A stretch of 64,000 nucleotides of DNA from Listeria rocourtiae FSL F6-920 (GCF_000525975.1 NZ_AODK01000033.1:1-64000); one strand, 5' to 3'; shown: positions 21,006 to 30,587, counted from the stretch's first letter. Notes: generated by a model not told the origin, from the sequence alone. Numbers and translations are program-made.

Positions 21006-22331
21006 TTAACGTTCCATCATTTGGCAAGCAACAAGTGCTTTACCAACTAAGATGCCTTCCAAATACAATTCGATATCAATTTTCCCTGCTTTACGCCCAA
21101 TTTCCAAAATCCGCGGTTTAATCACAATTGTTGCATCCATTTGTATCGGTTTTAAAAAATAAATGGAGATATTTTCAATCGCCACATTTCGTTTCTTCAA
21201 AGAAAACAGTTTTTGCTGTACTACATCACATACAATTTGTGTAAAAACCCCGTAAGAAAGCGTTCCAATATTGTTCGTCATCTGCGGTGTCACCGTGAAC
21301 TGAAAATCAAGTTCCGATGTCTCATCATTAGGTTTCTCAATCAACTGATTCGTAATCGTATCATCAATCGTCTCACCAATCTGAGGTTGACGCTGAATCA
21401 TTTGTAATGACTTCAAAATATCCTGACGACTCACAATTCCAATCAACGTCAAATCTTCCTTCACAACCGGAATAACCTCAATACCTTCCCAAATCATCAT
21501 GTGCGAAACCGAAGCTACGCTCATTTTCGGACCAACCGTCAACGGATTTTTCGTCATCACGCGCTCAATCGAAATCGATAAATTTTTATCAATCACGTCT
21601 TTGCTCGTAATCATTCCTGATAGTCGCATTGCCTTGTTCACCACTGGAAAACGGCTGTGCCCCGTCACTGTTTCCTTCTTATACCAATCTTCCACCCGAT
21701 CTGACGTATTCAAATAAGCCGTCTTCTCAAGTGGCGTCAAAATGTCCTCTACAAACACGACTTCCTTCTTAATTAGTTGGTCAAAAATCGCCCTATTAAT
21801 CATCGTTGCCACCGTAAACGTATCGTACGTCGTCGATAAAATTGGCAGTTCCTTATCATCTGCCAATTTCTTCACTAAATCCATCGTATCAAACCCGCCC
21901 GTAATCAGCACCGCAGCACCACGTTCCAGAGCTAACTCCTGTGCGTCAACTCGATTTCCAACAATCACCAAATTGCCCGCATCCGTATAGCGCTCCATCG
22001 CCTCAACAGTCATTGCACCAATCACAAACTTATTCAATGATTTATGGAGCCCTGCACGGCCGCCTAAGACTTGACCATCAATCATATTCACAATCTCAGC
22101 ATATGTCAGCTTCTCAATACTATCTTTTTGCTTCCGCTCAATCCGAATTGTTCCGACACGCTTAATCGTACTAACAAAGCCCACAATCTCCGCATCCTTA
22201 ATCGCCCTGTAAGCTGTTCCCTCACTAACCTGCAAGTTTTTCGCGATTTTTCGCACTGAAATTTTCTCACCAACCGCAAGCTCTTCAATATATTTCAAAA
22301 TCTGCTCATGCTTTGTCGCCAAGCCACTCAC
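21006..22331 (-). CDS. ytoI: YtoI-like HTH/DRTGG/CBS/hot-dog protein
   Basis: Multidomain protein of about 440 aa: N-terminal helix-turn-helix (KISVRKIAKNLQVSEGTAYR), DRTGG domain (around LVIVGNRVDAQELALERGA), paired CBS domains (VINKDLSI..VMTKNPLTVGP and GIVSRQDILKSL) and a C-terminal thioesterase-like hot-dog fold. CBS pairs usually bind adenine nucleotides, which suits its place beside nrnA. Function unproven. Start is GTG at 22331 or, as in other Listeria, TTG at 22322 (MATKHEQIL). Confidence 0.88.
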   Translation of the reverse strand: MSGLATKHEQILKYIEELAVGEKISVRKIAKNLQVSEGTAYRAIKDAEIVGFVSTIKRVGTIRIERKQKDSIEKLTYAEIVNMIDGQVLGGRAGLHKSLNKFVIGAMTVEAMERYTDAGNLVIVGNRVDAQELALERGAAVLITGGFDTMDLVKKLADDKELPILSTTYDTFTVATMINRAIFDQLIKKEVVFVEDILTPLEKTAYLNTSDRVEDWYKKETVTGHSRFPVVNKAMRLSGMITSKDVIDKNLSISIERVMTKNPLTVGPKMSVASVSHMMIWEGIEVIPVVKEDLTLIGIVSRQDILKSLQMIQRQPQIGETIDDTITNQLIEKPNDETSELDFQFTVTPQMTNNIGTLSYGVFTQIVCDVVQQKLFSLKKRNVAIENISIYFLKPIQMDATIVIKPRILEIGRKAGKIDIELYLEGILVGKALVACQMMER

Positions 22332-22340
22332 CCATTCCCT

Positions 22341-23024
22341 CTAAATTGTCATCGACTCGCCAATCTCCAACACTTTCCCGCGCAACTCCACGTTCAAACT
22401 AGCAACAAACGCGTGAGGGTCCTGTGCAATCAGCGGGAACGTGTTATAATGCATTGGCACAACTACTTTCGCTTGTAAAAATTCCGCTGCAATCGCCGCA
22501 TCTTCTGGCCCCATTGTAAAATTATCACCAATCGGTAAAAATGCCACATCTAGCTCGTTCAGCTGTCCAATCAATTCCATATCCGAAAATAGACCAGTAT
22601 CACCCGCATGATAAATCGATTTATCGCCAATCGTCAACACAAATCCCGTCGGCAAACCTAAATTGATAATTTTTCCATCTTTCACTGTCGAAGAACCATG
22701 AAATGCTTGTGTTAACTTCACCTTTCCAAAATCAAACGCCCGTTTCCCACCGATATGTAGCGGAGCCAAATTCTTCACGCCTTCCATACTCAAAAAAGTT
22801 GCCAACTCCACATTTGCAATGACAGTCGCGCCCGAATGTTCAGCAATTGCAACTGTATCGCCAACATGATCGTCATGCCCATGTGTCACAATAATGTAAT
22901 CCGGCTTCTCCTCTGCCATCACTAAATCACACTGCGGATTCCCTGAAATAAATGGATCAACTAAAATCGTCGCATCCTCCGTTACTACTTTAATACAAGA
23001 TTGCCCATGAAATGAAATTTGCAT
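22341..23024 (-). CDS. ytkL: UPF0173 metallo-beta-lactamase-fold hydrolase (YtkL-like)
   Basis: 227 aa. The metal site [11 protein letters not shown] carries HxHxDH; further ligands are in YHAGDTGLF and PMHYNTFP. Substrate unknown. An upstream start at 23051 is possible, but the ATG at 23024 ([11 protein letters not shown]) has GAAGGGAAG in front and fits the family N-terminus. It lies 10 bp upstream of ytoI, so a ytkL-ytoI-nrnA transcript is likely. Confidence 0.9.
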   Translation of the reverse strand: MQISFHGQSCIKVVTEDATILVDPFISGNPQCDLVMAEEKPDYIIVTHGHDDHVGDTVAIAEHSGATVIANVELATFLSMEGVKNLAPLHIGGKRAFDFGKVKLTQAFHGSSTVKDGKIINLGLPTGFVLTIGDKSIYHAGDTGLFSDMELIGQLNELDVAFLPIGDNFTMGPEDAAIAAEFLQAKVVVPMHYNTFPLIAQDPHAFVASLNVELRGKVLEIGESMTI

Positions 23025-23316
23025 ATTCTGACTTCCCTTCTGTGTTACCAATTGTATTTAATACATAGACTATACCATAAATTGATTGTAAAGTGTTGCA
23101 ATAACAATGTTTAATGATTATTTACATATAGCTGAAATATACCTATATTAGTTCAGAAAACATGCCTTTTACCTAATTGAAGTGTACAGTTAAGTCCGCT
23201 AGCTGCACACACAGAATCTGCTCCTATCGTTCATTATCTATGAATAGTAATCATTTAATTTCTGCGCGCTTTCGTGTTATGATAAGTCGGACGAAACAAG
23301 GAAAGAAGGATGAATC
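23025..23316. other. Intergenic region between divergent ytkL and the M24 peptidase gene
   Basis: 292 bp, AT-rich, without an ORF of note. It must hold promoters for both flanking genes. A TTATGAT box near 23276-23282 is a possible -10 for the plus-strand gene. No repeat or RNA was recognised. Confidence 0.5.
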
Positions 23317-24415
23317 ATGGAAAAAAATATCGATATTTTGCAAAACTGGCTAAAAGAACAAGGAGCTGAGGTTGCGTTCATCACCGACCCTGAAAACATT
23401 GCCTATTTTACCGGTTACCATAGCGATCCACACGAACGTGTACTAGGTCTCGCTGTGTTTCCCGAAGTAGCGCCATTTCTGTTCACCCCAGGTCTTGAAA
23501 TAGAAGATGTGAAAAAAAGCGACTGGTCACATGATACGTATGGCTACAGCGACATCGAGAATCCATGGGAAATCATCGTAACAGAGATTACAAAGCGCGT
23601 ACCAACCGTGAAAAAATTTGCCATTGAAAAGTCACATATGAGTGTGGACCGTTTCGAAATTTTAGCCAAATACTTAACCGACGCGACATTCATCTCGATT
23701 GAAGAAAAAATCCAGATGATTCGACTCATCAAGACACCAGAAGAACTCACAATTCTAAAGGAAGCCGCGCTCCTTGCCGATTATGCCATCCAAGTAGGCG
23801 TTGACGAAATCGCAGAAGGCAAAACCGAAGCCGAAATCGTAGCAAAAATCGAATACGAAATGAAGAAAAAAGGAGTTACCGCGATGTCCTTCTCAACGAT
23901 GGTCCTCACTGGTACAAAGGGTGCCCTACCACACGGCACACCTGGCGATACGAGAATCAAAAAAGGCGACCTCGTTTTATTTGATTTAGGTGTTGTCCAT
24001 AAAGGCTACTGCTCCGACATTACGCGTACCATTGCATATGGTGAAATTAGCGCCGAACAAGAAAAAAATCTATAACACTGTGCTAAAAGCCCAACTCGCA
24101 GCCATCGAAAAAGTAAAAGCAGGTATTCCCGCAAAAGAAATTGACCTGACCGCTCGCAATATCATCAAAGATGCAGGTTACGGCGACTATTTCCCACACC
24201 GACTTGGCCATGGATTAGGCGCAAGCGTTCACGAATTCCCATCCATCACAGAAACAAACGAAATGGCACTACAAGAAAACATGGTCTTCACCATCGAACC
24301 AGGTATTTACGTCCCAGGCGTTGCAGGTGTGCGAATTGAAGACGATATTGTAGTGACAAAAGATGGGTATGAAATTTTGACTGAGTTTCCGAAAGAATTG
24401 ATGTATGTAAAATAA
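23317..24415 (+). CDS. Xaa-Pro dipeptidase, M24 family (one frameshift)
   Basis: Creatinase-fold metallopeptidase cleaving X-Pro dipeptides. Metal ligands: two Asp in [18 protein letters not shown], His in [14 protein letters not shown], Glu in [11 protein letters not shown] and Glu in GVRIEDD. The frame breaks in an A7 run (24062-24068); six A restore [14 protein letters not shown] and a single protein of about 365 aa, the family norm. ATG follows AGAAGGA. It is a plus-strand gene ending in a hairpin shared with the fosX-like relic. Confidence 0.92.
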
Positions 24416-24420
24416 AGCAA

Positions 24421-24456
24421 AGAAGTAGTTCTATCCCCATCCGAACTACTTCTTTT
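24421..24456. terminator. Bidirectional terminator after the M24 peptidase gene
   Basis: Perfect 11-bp stem AGAAGTAGTTC / GAACTACTTCT followed by T5 on the plus strand. It overlaps the 3' end of the fosX-like pseudogene. Confidence 0.85.
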
Positions 24457-24834
24457 TATATTCGCGCAATCTCTCCACAAGAGTCCCCGTATGCAACTCA
24501 AACAAATGATTATCAACATCGTAAAAATAAATCGAATTCGCCTCACCAACGACTCTTGTCCGTCCAGCTTTCATCTCCAAACCTAACGCCACAATCCGCT
24601 CTAAATAATCTTCATACTCCGCTTCCTCAATCTTAAAAGCAATACGATTATACGTCCTACTTAGCAAACTATCTCCCTCCATAAATCCCCTATTAAGAAA
24701 AATTTTTCTCGTGACACAGAGTATGTATCATCACCACTTGAATAGATCTCCTCCGCGTCAAAAATCTTTTCGAAAAACTCGCTCGCTTTTTCCAAATCTT
24801 TGACAATAAACGTCATATGACTCAAACCTTCCAT
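24446..24834 (-). pseudogene. fosX: Decayed FosX-like fosfomycin hydrolase (VOC family)
   Basis: The reading resembles Listeria FosX, a Mn-dependent epoxide hydrolase of the glyoxalase/VOC family: LSHMTFIVKDLEKASEFFEK, FDAEEIYSSGDDTYS, EKFFLIGDLW, then in another frame MEGDSLLSRTYN and SIYFYDVDNHLFELHTGTL. Between the two halves about five residues (LWICI in FosX, from memory) are missing. This equals a 13-nt loss, which slippage between two TTATGGA repeats would give exactly. The second metal ligand, His in TYNHIAF, is Arg here (TYNRIAF). So this looks like real decay, not a homopolymer error. ATG at 24834 behind GAAGGAGG. L. monocytogenes fosX lies elsewhere (lmo1702). Confidence 0.8.
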
Positions 24835-24940
24835 GACTATCGCCTCCTTCTCCATACTAAAAAGCGTATCTACGTTGAGCAACTAACTTCCCAATCCCGC
24901 ATAATCGCCGTACAATAAAATAAAAACGAGATGATTCCAA

Positions 24941-25297
24941 ATGAACCTAACGTTCACAGAGACGGCGATTTCATGCATTGATGCCCTGCGCGGCAACCTG
25001 CCTGGCAAACTATATCTCTATTATTTAACAGAAGGCTGTGGTTGCGAAAATAGTGGTATTTTCACATTAAAGCTAGCTACAGAAGCAACAACCGAAGATA
25101 TTGAATTCTCATCCAACCTCGGCCCAATCCTAATCGCACGCTGGACAGCTGTTTTCCTAGAAGAACAACTAAAAATCGACTACAATGCCAAATCTAACGC
25201 CCTCATTCTAAAAAGTGATAGTCAATTCTACAACCGCAACCTCCTACTCATGGATGCGAACAATAACTATATTTACACACCAAAAAACGAGCAGTAG
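24941..25297 (+). CDS. HesB/IscA-like iron-sulfur biosynthesis family protein
   Basis: 118 aa. Shows the HesB-like fold pattern: an N-terminal MNLTFTETAISCIDALRG helix, a Cys-containing LTEGCGCENSG segment, and C-terminal strands. Similar to the YqkB/YneR group often annotated as iron-sulfur cluster biosynthesis proteins. The exact A-type scaffold cysteine pattern is not present, so a carrier role is not established. It is transcribed divergently from the fosX relic and convergently with ald. Confidence 0.75.
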   Translation: MNLTFTETAISCIDALRGNLPGKLYLYYLTEGCGCENSGIFTLKLATEATTEDIEFSSNLGPILIARWTAVFLEEQLKIDYNAKSNALILKSDSQFYNRNLLLMDANNNYIYTPKNEQ

Positions 25298-25327
25298 TCT
25301 CATTAAGAGAAATTCTGCTCGTTTTCA
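25284..25327. terminator. Bidirectional terminator between the HesB-like gene and ald
   Basis: Stem AAACGAGCAG / CTGCTCGTTT spanning the HesB-like stop codon, with T-rich sequence on both strands. Confidence 0.82.
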
Positions 25328-25333
25328 TTTTAC

Positions 25334-26449
25334 TTAAGCAAGCGCTTCTTCTACTGCCTTATACTCGTACCCTAAATCATCCGCAACTGCCTTATATGTC
25401 ACATAACCACCAACTGTATTCACGCCTTTATACAACGATAAATTCCCAAGAACTGCATCAGCAAGCCCTTTGTTTGCTAGTGTTAATCCGAATTGTAGCG
25501 TCGCATTGGTCAGCGCAATTGTTGAGGTACGTGGCACAGCACCCGGCATATTTGCTACCGCATAATGCACTACACCATGTTTTTCGTAAGTTGGGTCATC
25601 ATGCGTCGTCACGCGGTCTGTCGTTTCAAAAATACCGCCTTGATCAATCGCGATATCAACAATAACAGCGCCTGGTTTCATCTGTTTCACAAGATCTTCT
25701 TTCACTAATTTCGGAGCACGTGCGCCAGGAATTAGCACTGCGCCAACGACTAAATCAGCTTTCTTCACAGCTGTTTCGATATTAAACGCATTACTCATCA
25801 ACGTTGTAATTTGATTTCCAAAAATGTCATCCAATTCACGTAAACGGTGCAAATTCAAATCAAGAATCGTCACATTAGCACCAAGCCCAATCGCCACTTT
25901 TGCCGCGTTTGTTCCTGCCATTCCACCACCAATAATAACTACTTCACCTCGCTCCACTCCTGGAACCCCGCTAAGTAAAATCCCGCGGCCGCCATTATTC
26001 CTTTGCAAAAATTGCGTCCCGATTTGCGCAGCCATACGACCAGCAACTTCACTCATTGGACTAAGTAATGGTAATGTGCGGTCATCTAGTTCTACCGTTT
26101 CATAAGCGACACTATTTACCTTATTCTCTGTAAGCGCCTTTGCAAGCTCTGGTTCGTTTGCCAAATGTAAGTATGTGAATAACAGCAATCCTTCGCGGAA
26201 ATAGCCATATTCAGATGCAATTGGTTCCTTCACCTTCACAACCATATCTGCTTTCCAAGCTTCCGCTGCAGTTTCCACAATCGTTGCGCCTGCCGCAACG
26301 TAATCCTCATCGTGAAAAGCTGAACCTATACCTGCATTTGTCTCCACTAATACTTTATGACCTGACTGCACATAAGATAAAACACTAGCTGGCGTCATTG
26401 CTACCCGGTTTTCATTATTCTTAATTTCTTTTGGAACACCAATCAACAT
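25334..26449 (-). CDS. ald: Alanine dehydrogenase
   Basis: NAD-dependent, reversible deamination of L-alanine to pyruvate. 371 aa. Substrate-binding region [19 protein letters not shown], catalytic His in [13 protein letters not shown], Rossmann motif [23 protein letters not shown] ([15 protein letters not shown]) behind AAGGGGAG. A good cre site lies 35-48 nt upstream, so carbon catabolite control by CcpA is likely. It ends in a shared terminator. Confidence 0.96.
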   Translation of the reverse strand: MLIGVPKEIKNNENRVAMTPASVLSYVQSGHKVLVETNAGIGSAFHDEDYVAAGATIVETAAEAWKADMVVKVKEPIASEYGYFREGLLLFTYLHLANEPELAKALTENKVNSVAYETVELDDRTLPLLSPMSEVAGRMAAQIGTQFLQRNNGGRGILLSGVPGVERGEVVIIGGGMAGTNAAKVAIGLGANVTILDLNLHRLRELDDIFGNQITTLMSNAFNIETAVKKADLVVGAVLIPGARAPKLVKEDLVKQMKPGAVIVDIAIDQGGIFETTDRVTTHDDPTYEKHGVVHYAVANMPGAVPRTSTIALTNATLQFGLTLANKGLADAVLGNLSLYKGVNTVGGYVTYKAVADDLGYEYKAVEEALA

Positions 26450-26483
26450 AATAATCTCCCCTTTTTAAGTATATTAGCCTGCA

Positions 26484-26497
26484 AGTATGCGTTTACA
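26484..26497 (-). promoter_or_regulatory. Candidate cre (CcpA) site upstream of ald
   Basis: The minus strand reads TGTAAACGCATACT, matching TGWAARCGYTWNCW at 13 of 14 positions. It overlaps the likely ald promoter region, as expected for repression. CcpA itself is encoded at 50058-51056. Confidence 0.65.
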
Positions 26498-26567
26498 AAA
26501 CAAGGTTAACACATATGACCCAAATTGTAAAAAAATACGGGTTAAGAATTTTTTCAATGCTTTTAAT

Positions 26568-26592
26568 GGTTGTTTTCACAAAAAAAGGGTAC
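26568..26592 (+). promoter_or_regulatory. Possible sigma-B promoter for the universal stress gene
   Basis: GGTTGT and GGGTAC are spaced 13 nt. The -10 resembles that of the ytxG promoter, but the -35 is weak. A TACAAT box overlapping it (26590-26595) could equally serve sigma-A. Confidence 0.35.
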
Positions 26593-26643
26593 AATAAAAG
26601 TATAAAAAGATTTTCCAAAGTGTCGAAAAAAAACTATCTCCCG

Positions 26644-26786
26644 TGAAAGTCCCGCCAAACCCCAGCGTGTCGACAAATGCTTAGATTCTAGGCAAAGTCG
26701 AGCACTGGAGCGGAATGTACGACCTGTACATGAGCACCGGCGCACAGACTTTAACGACGAAGATAAGTGTTTGTCGACACGCTGGG
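26644..26786 (+). repeat. Structured palindromic element, copy A
   Basis: First of three related elements. The outer arms CCCAGCGTGTCGACAAA (26661-26677) and TTTGTCGACACGCTGGG (26770-26786) are perfectly complementary over 17 bp. Inner helices AAAGTC/GACTTT and ATGTAC/GTACAT are also visible. It ends one base before the AGGAGGG ribosome site of the universal stress gene, so it would be part of that mRNA's leader. Compensatory changes relative to copies B and C support a folded form. Family name unknown to me. Confidence 0.85.
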
Positions 26787-26801
26787 CAGGAGGGATTTAG
26801 A

Positions 26802-27260
26802 ATGTTACAACAGTACAGTAGAGTTTTAGTTGCAGTTGACGGATCAAAAGAAGCAGAAAGCGCATTCCAAAAAGCAATTCAAGTTGCAAAAAGAAATGAA
26901 GGATCGCTTGGACTTGTCCACGTTATTGATACGCGTGCATTCTCATCCGTTGCGAATTACGATACTTCAATGGCTGACAAAGCTACAGAATATGCAGACG
27001 AATTATTAAATGGCTATAAAGATGATGCGCTAAAACAAGGTGTTACCAATGTCGAAACATATATCGAATATGGCTCACCAAAAACGGCCATCACAAAAGA
27101 AGCTGCTAAAGCCTTTAAAGCGGACCTTATCATGTGTGGTGCGACTGGTCTAAATGCGGTAGAACGTTTACTTATCGGTAGTGTTTCCGAATACATTATC
27201 CGCCACTCCCCTTGCGACGTACTTGTCGTAAGAAATGAAGACCCTGTATACAAAGATTAA
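26802..27260 (+). CDS. Universal stress protein, UspA family
   Basis: 152 aa. UspA fold with VLVAVDGSKEAESAFQKAI at the N-terminus and the ATP-binding signature GATGLNAVERLLIGSVSEY (G-x2-G-x9-G-S) near the C-terminus, so an ATP-binding type. The open frame continues upstream into the palindromic element. The ATG at 26802, 8 nt after AGGAGGG, gives the normal MLQQYSRVLVAVDG start. A weak sigma-B-like promoter and repeat copy A lie upstream. Followed by a bidirectional terminator. Confidence 0.92.
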   Translation: MLQQYSRVLVAVDGSKEAESAFQKAIQVAKRNEGSLGLVHVIDTRAFSSVANYDTSMADKATEYADELLNGYKDDALKQGVTNVETYIEYGSPKTAITKEAAKAFKADLIMCGATGLNAVERLLIGSVSEYIIRHSPCDVLVVRNEDPVYKD

Positions 27261-27269
27261 AAATTATAA

Positions 27270-27306
27270 ATAAGCGATTTCCCATCAAATTTCGGGAAAT
27301 CGCTTA
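27270..27306. terminator. Bidirectional terminator between usp and the alarmone synthetase
   Basis: Perfect stem AAGCGATTTCCC / GGGAAATCGCTT with T-rich flanks on both strands. Confidence 0.88.
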
Positions 27307-27308
27307 TT

Positions 27309-27976
27309 TTATTGATTAATTTTTTCACGTATCGCCAACATTCTATCTTCAAGCGTGGCTAGTTCATGTGCACAGTTTTCAAGCTCGCTACCAAGCTCGG
27401 TATCGCCGAATTCTTTTTTATATCGCAAGGAATGTTCTAGACTCGCCCAATAATCCATTGCGATGGTACGGATTTGAACTTCAATGCGGTAAGCTTCCTT
27501 ACGATCCGACAAGAAGATAGGCACTTCCAAGATTAAATGCAAGCTACGATATCCATTTCCCTTCGGGGTTTTGATATAATCTTTTGTCTCAATCAGATAG
27601 ACATCATCTTGCTTTGTCAGCATTTCAGCTAACCAATATATGTCATCCGTGTACGAACAGATAACGCGAATTCCTGCTACATCATTTAGCGTATCTCGAA
27701 TATTATCCACTGTAATTTCTTTTTTCTTTTTTTCAGCAATTTTGCACCGATACTAGCTGGCTTCTTAGTTCTAGACGTAATAAATTGAATCGGATTTCGG
27801 TCCTCCTTCAGAGCCATCTCATCATTTAAAATATCCAGTTTTGTTCTGACCTCACGAATAACAGATTGGTAACACGTCATTAGACTTCTGAACTCGTCCA
27901 AATGTTGCATACCTTCATTCAATTTAGGGTCATTACCCATCCATACTTTAAAATCTTCTAAAAGAGCACTGTTCAT
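27309..27976 (-). CDS. Small alarmone synthetase, RelP/RelQ type (two frameshifts)
   Basis: Single-domain (p)ppGpp synthetase without a hydrolase domain. Synthetase motifs: VAGIRVICSY, IKTPKGNGYRSLHL and VQIRTIAMDYWASLEH. The frame is interrupted where T6 (27720-27725) and T7 (27727-27733) runs meet. One base less in each gives LLKKEKEITVDNIRD, the exact length of the B. subtilis YwaC segment as I recall it. Repaired length about 221 aa. Start is probably ATG at 27976 (MNSALLEDFKVW). I do not recall such a gene between usp and ackA in L. monocytogenes. Assignment to RelP or RelQ is not made. Confidence 0.85.
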
Positions 27977-28097
27977 TTCATTGCCGCCTTTACAATTTTT
28001 ATATTTACTTAATGCATCGTAACATAACACTAGGTCGATATCGAATCATAGCACTAACTCTTCCATATTCTCATTTTCAAGTTCACAATTACGCCAT

Positions 28098-28140
28098 AAA
28101 AAAGAAAGCAACTGCCGTCAGAGGTAGCTACTTTCTTTAA
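28098..28140 (-). terminator. Terminator after ackA
   Basis: Stem AAAGAAAGTAGCTACC / GGCAGTTGCTTTCTTT (a few mismatches) plus a T-run on the minus strand, directly after the ackA stop. Confidence 0.78.
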
Positions 28141-28142
28141 CT

Positions 28143-29360
28143 TTAGCGTTGTGCACGAATAACTTCCACGTCGCGTGCAATCATTAGTTCTTCATTTGTT
28201 GGAATAATGATGACCTTGACTGGTGAATGCGGATAGTTAAGGAATGCTTCTACACCACGAACTTGATTAAGCGCTGGATCCCAGTAAACACCCATGAATT
28301 CAAGGCCACGAAGTACACGTTCACGAATGTATGAACTGTTCTCACCAATTCCAGCTGTGAAGATAATCGCATCGACACCGTTCATACGCGCTGCATACGA
28401 GCCGATATATTTATGGATACCATCAACAAACACATCAAGCGCTAGTTCTGCACGATCATTTCCTTTTGCAGCTTCACTTTCAAGATCACGAAGATCACTT
28501 GAAATACCTGATACACCAAGCATACCTGATTCTTTATTCAAAACATCAAGCACTTGTTCAGCCGACTTACCTGTCTTTTCCATAATAAATGGCACAAGCG
28601 CAGGATCAATGTTACCAGAACGAGTTCCCATCGAAACACCAGCAAGTGGTGTGAAGCCCATTGATGTATCCATCGACTTCCCGCCTTCGATAGCAGCAAT
28701 ACTTGCACCATTCCCTAAGTGACACGTGATTAGACGTAATTCCTCTTGCGGACGGCCAAGTAAATCAGACGCGCGTTCTGTTACGTATTTATGGCTTGTC
28801 CCATGGAAGCCATATTTACGAATGCCATAATCTTCGTAGTAATTGTACGGCAAGCTGTAAAGGTAGCTTGATGGTGGCATTGTTTGATGGAAGGCTGTAT
28901 CAAAAACGGCTACTGCCACAATATTAGGTAAGACTTTACGGAAAGCTCGTATTCCAGTGACATTCGCTGGGTTATGAAGTGGCGCAAGCTCAGATAGCGC
29001 TTCGATGTCTGCAATAACTTGATCGGTGATGTAAACCGACTCTGTAAATTTTTCGCCGCCATGGACGACACGGTGACCAACGCCTGTGATTTCGTCATAT
29101 GAACTAATAATATTATGCGAAATTAGTTTGTCTAACAGCATTTGAACCGCGACTTCATGATCTGGAATGTCCGTTACTTCTTTTATTTTTTCATCGCCAA
29201 CTGAAATTGTAAAAATCGAATCTTTCAAACCAATACGCTCGACGATTCCCGCCGTAATAACAGTTTCTGATGGCATATCATATAGTTGGAATTTTAGTGA
29301 CGAGCTTCCAGCATTAATTGCAATTGTTTTTTCCATGTTTATTTGATCCATTCCCTTCAA
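28143..29360 (-). CDS. ackA: Acetate kinase
   Basis: Acetyl-phosphate + ADP to acetate + ATP, the overflow pathway; ASKHA fold. N-terminal [46 protein letters not shown] and [10 protein letters not shown] are all present, with the C-terminal [15 protein letters not shown]. Two starts are possible: 29360/29351 close to the ytxK stop, or ATG at 29336 ([10 protein letters not shown]), which matches other Listeria. I give the longest frame. It abuts ytxK, so co-transcription is certain in outline. About 397-405 aa. Confidence 0.95.
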   Translation of the reverse strand: MKGMDQINMEKTIAINAGSSSLKFQLYDMPSETVITAGIVERIGLKDSIFTISVGDEKIKEVTDIPDHEVAVQMLLDKLISHNIISSYDEITGVGHRVVHGGEKFTESVYITDQVIADIEALSELAPLHNPANVTGIRAFRKVLPNIVAVAVFDTAFHQTMPPSSYLYSLPYNYYEDYGIRKYGFHGTSHKYVTERASDLLGRPQEELRLITCHLGNGASIAAIEGGKSMDTSMGFTPLAGVSMGTRSGNIDPALVPFIMEKTGKSAEQVLDVLNKESGMLGVSGISSDLRDLESEAAKGNDRAELALDVFVDGIHKYIGSYAARMNGVDAIIFTAGIGENSSYIRERVLRGLEFMGVYWDPALNQVRGVEAFLNYPHSPVKVIIIPTNEELMIARDVEVIRAQR

Positions 29361-30353
29361 CTACTTGTTTTCGTTAAACCAGTTTTCAATTTTAGCTAAT
29401 ATGTTTGCCGTCGCTTTTGGATCGGTCAAACTCGGCAGGTTAGCGAGCAATACCTCTTTTGGTGGTTCTATATCATCTGCCCCTTTTTGCAGTATAAGAA
29501 TACTTTTCCGGGCTTTCTCAGATGCAAAAAGCGTCTCAGGCAGTTGTAGAATCCCTTGAATATGTCCATGTTTTTTGATAAACCTGTCCACTTTCGCGAA
29601 ATCTGCCGTTCCAAACATTGCACTTGGCACGAGGAAAAATAAATACCCTCCCGCTTTCGTGTACCGCATACCTTGTTCAATAAATAAGAAATGGGCAAAA
29701 GAATGACCATCATCACGGCTAAGTTCAAAATCTTTAGCACGCGTATCATCCGGATAATACCCTACCGGCAAGTCACTGACAACAACATCAACCGGATCAA
29801 CAAGCAAATTACCCAGACCATCTTGATGTAAAAGTTGAATCGGTTGGCGCTCCAAATCAGCACCGACGTAAGCAAGCGAAATGAGCAAATCATCAACATC
29901 AACACCAGTAGCATCGAGTTCTAATTTGCCTTCCAATTGATTGACAATCGTTGCAATTAAGTTACCCGTCCCACACGCAGGATCAAGCAAGCGAATTTGT
30001 TTTTTGCCAGCAAAAGCCTTGTCCACTAAATAGCCCATAATGAACCCAATGGAGTCCGGCGTCATTTGATGGTTCACTTGAATGCCGTGCTTCATACCTT
30101 TTAAGAGTGCAAGTTGATAACTCTTACGGATATCTTCTTTTGCAAACTCCTCCAACTGAACAGAACTATACCGCTCTTCCAGATTCAGTGTCGCCTCAGC
30201 AGAAAGTTCATCCTTTTGAAGTACCTCTTTCTGAAATAAATTCTCTCCTGTCTCATAAACAGCTTCCAGATAACTCATTTCAAGCTCATTCTGAATAATG
30301 ATTGCTGTATCATCAAGAACACGGAATAATTCCTCAACTGTTGCATTTGTCAA
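29361..30353 (-). CDS. ytxK: YtxK-like class I SAM-dependent methyltransferase
   Basis: 330 aa. SAM motif LLDPACGTGNLIATIV near residue 125, followed by an acidic Asp (ATGVDVDD) and a motif IV-like VSDLPVGYYPDD where N6-adenine methyltransferases have NPPY. The DLPVGYY form is the one seen in this family, which is linked to ackA in many Firmicutes; its substrate is unproven. It lies directly upstream of ackA on the same strand. No restriction gene is nearby, so a role outside restriction-modification is likely. Confidence 0.88.
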   Translation of the reverse strand: MTNATVEELFRVLDDTAIIIQNELEMSYLEAVYETGENLFQKEVLQKDELSAEATLNLEERYSSVQLEEFAKEDIRKSYQLALLKGMKHGIQVNHQMTPDSIGFIMGYLVDKAFAGKKQIRLLDPACGTGNLIATIVNQLEGKLELDATGVDVDDLLISLAYVGADLERQPIQLLHQDGLGNLLVDPVDVVVSDLPVGYYPDDTRAKDFELSRDDGHSFAHFLFIEQGMRYTKAGGYLFFLVPSAMFGTADFAKVDRFIKKHGHIQGILQLPETLFASEKARKSILILQKGADDIEPPKEVLLANLPSLTDPKATANILAKIENWFNENK

Positions 30354-30421
30354 AAGTGAACACCTCGAATTCCTTCATTTCTAACACCAATTAAACATTA
30401 TACAGTATTTCTAGTCAAGAT

Positions 30422-30440
30422 GATAGCATTTTATACTATC
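30422..30440. promoter_or_regulatory. Inverted repeat in the ytxK-ackA promoter region
   Basis: GATAG and CTATC separated by 9 nt, roughly 70-85 nt before the ytxK start and just upstream of a TATAAT box (minus strand). It could be an operator overlapping the -35 region. A second 8-bp repeat, GTTATAGT/ACTATAAC, lies at 30511-30542. Neither is assigned to a regulator. Confidence 0.35.
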
Positions 30441-30544
30441 AAAAAACAAGATTTGTAATAAAATGAGCAAGCGCTTTATTTTTGTCGATTTTCTTACTAA
30501 AAAACTTGTTGTTATAGTATCGAGTTCAATTATGACTATAACAG

Positions 30545-30585
30545 AAAAAACTAGCGATTCCAATATGGATTCACTAGTTTTTAGT
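30545..30585. terminator. Terminator after tpx
   Basis: Stem AACTAGCGATTCC / GGATTCACTAGTT with one mismatch and flanking A and T runs. On the minus strand it directly follows the tpx stop. Confidence 0.85.
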
Positions 30586-30587
30586 CA

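Noticed and set aside
22071-22288. Overlapping frames on both strands within ytoI
   Set aside because: Antisense and shifted shadows of the conserved HTH/DRTGG coding region.
29361-30353. Restriction-modification methyltransferase
   Set aside because: NPPY is replaced by DLPVGYY, no specificity or restriction gene is nearby, and the ackA linkage is typical of the YtxK family.
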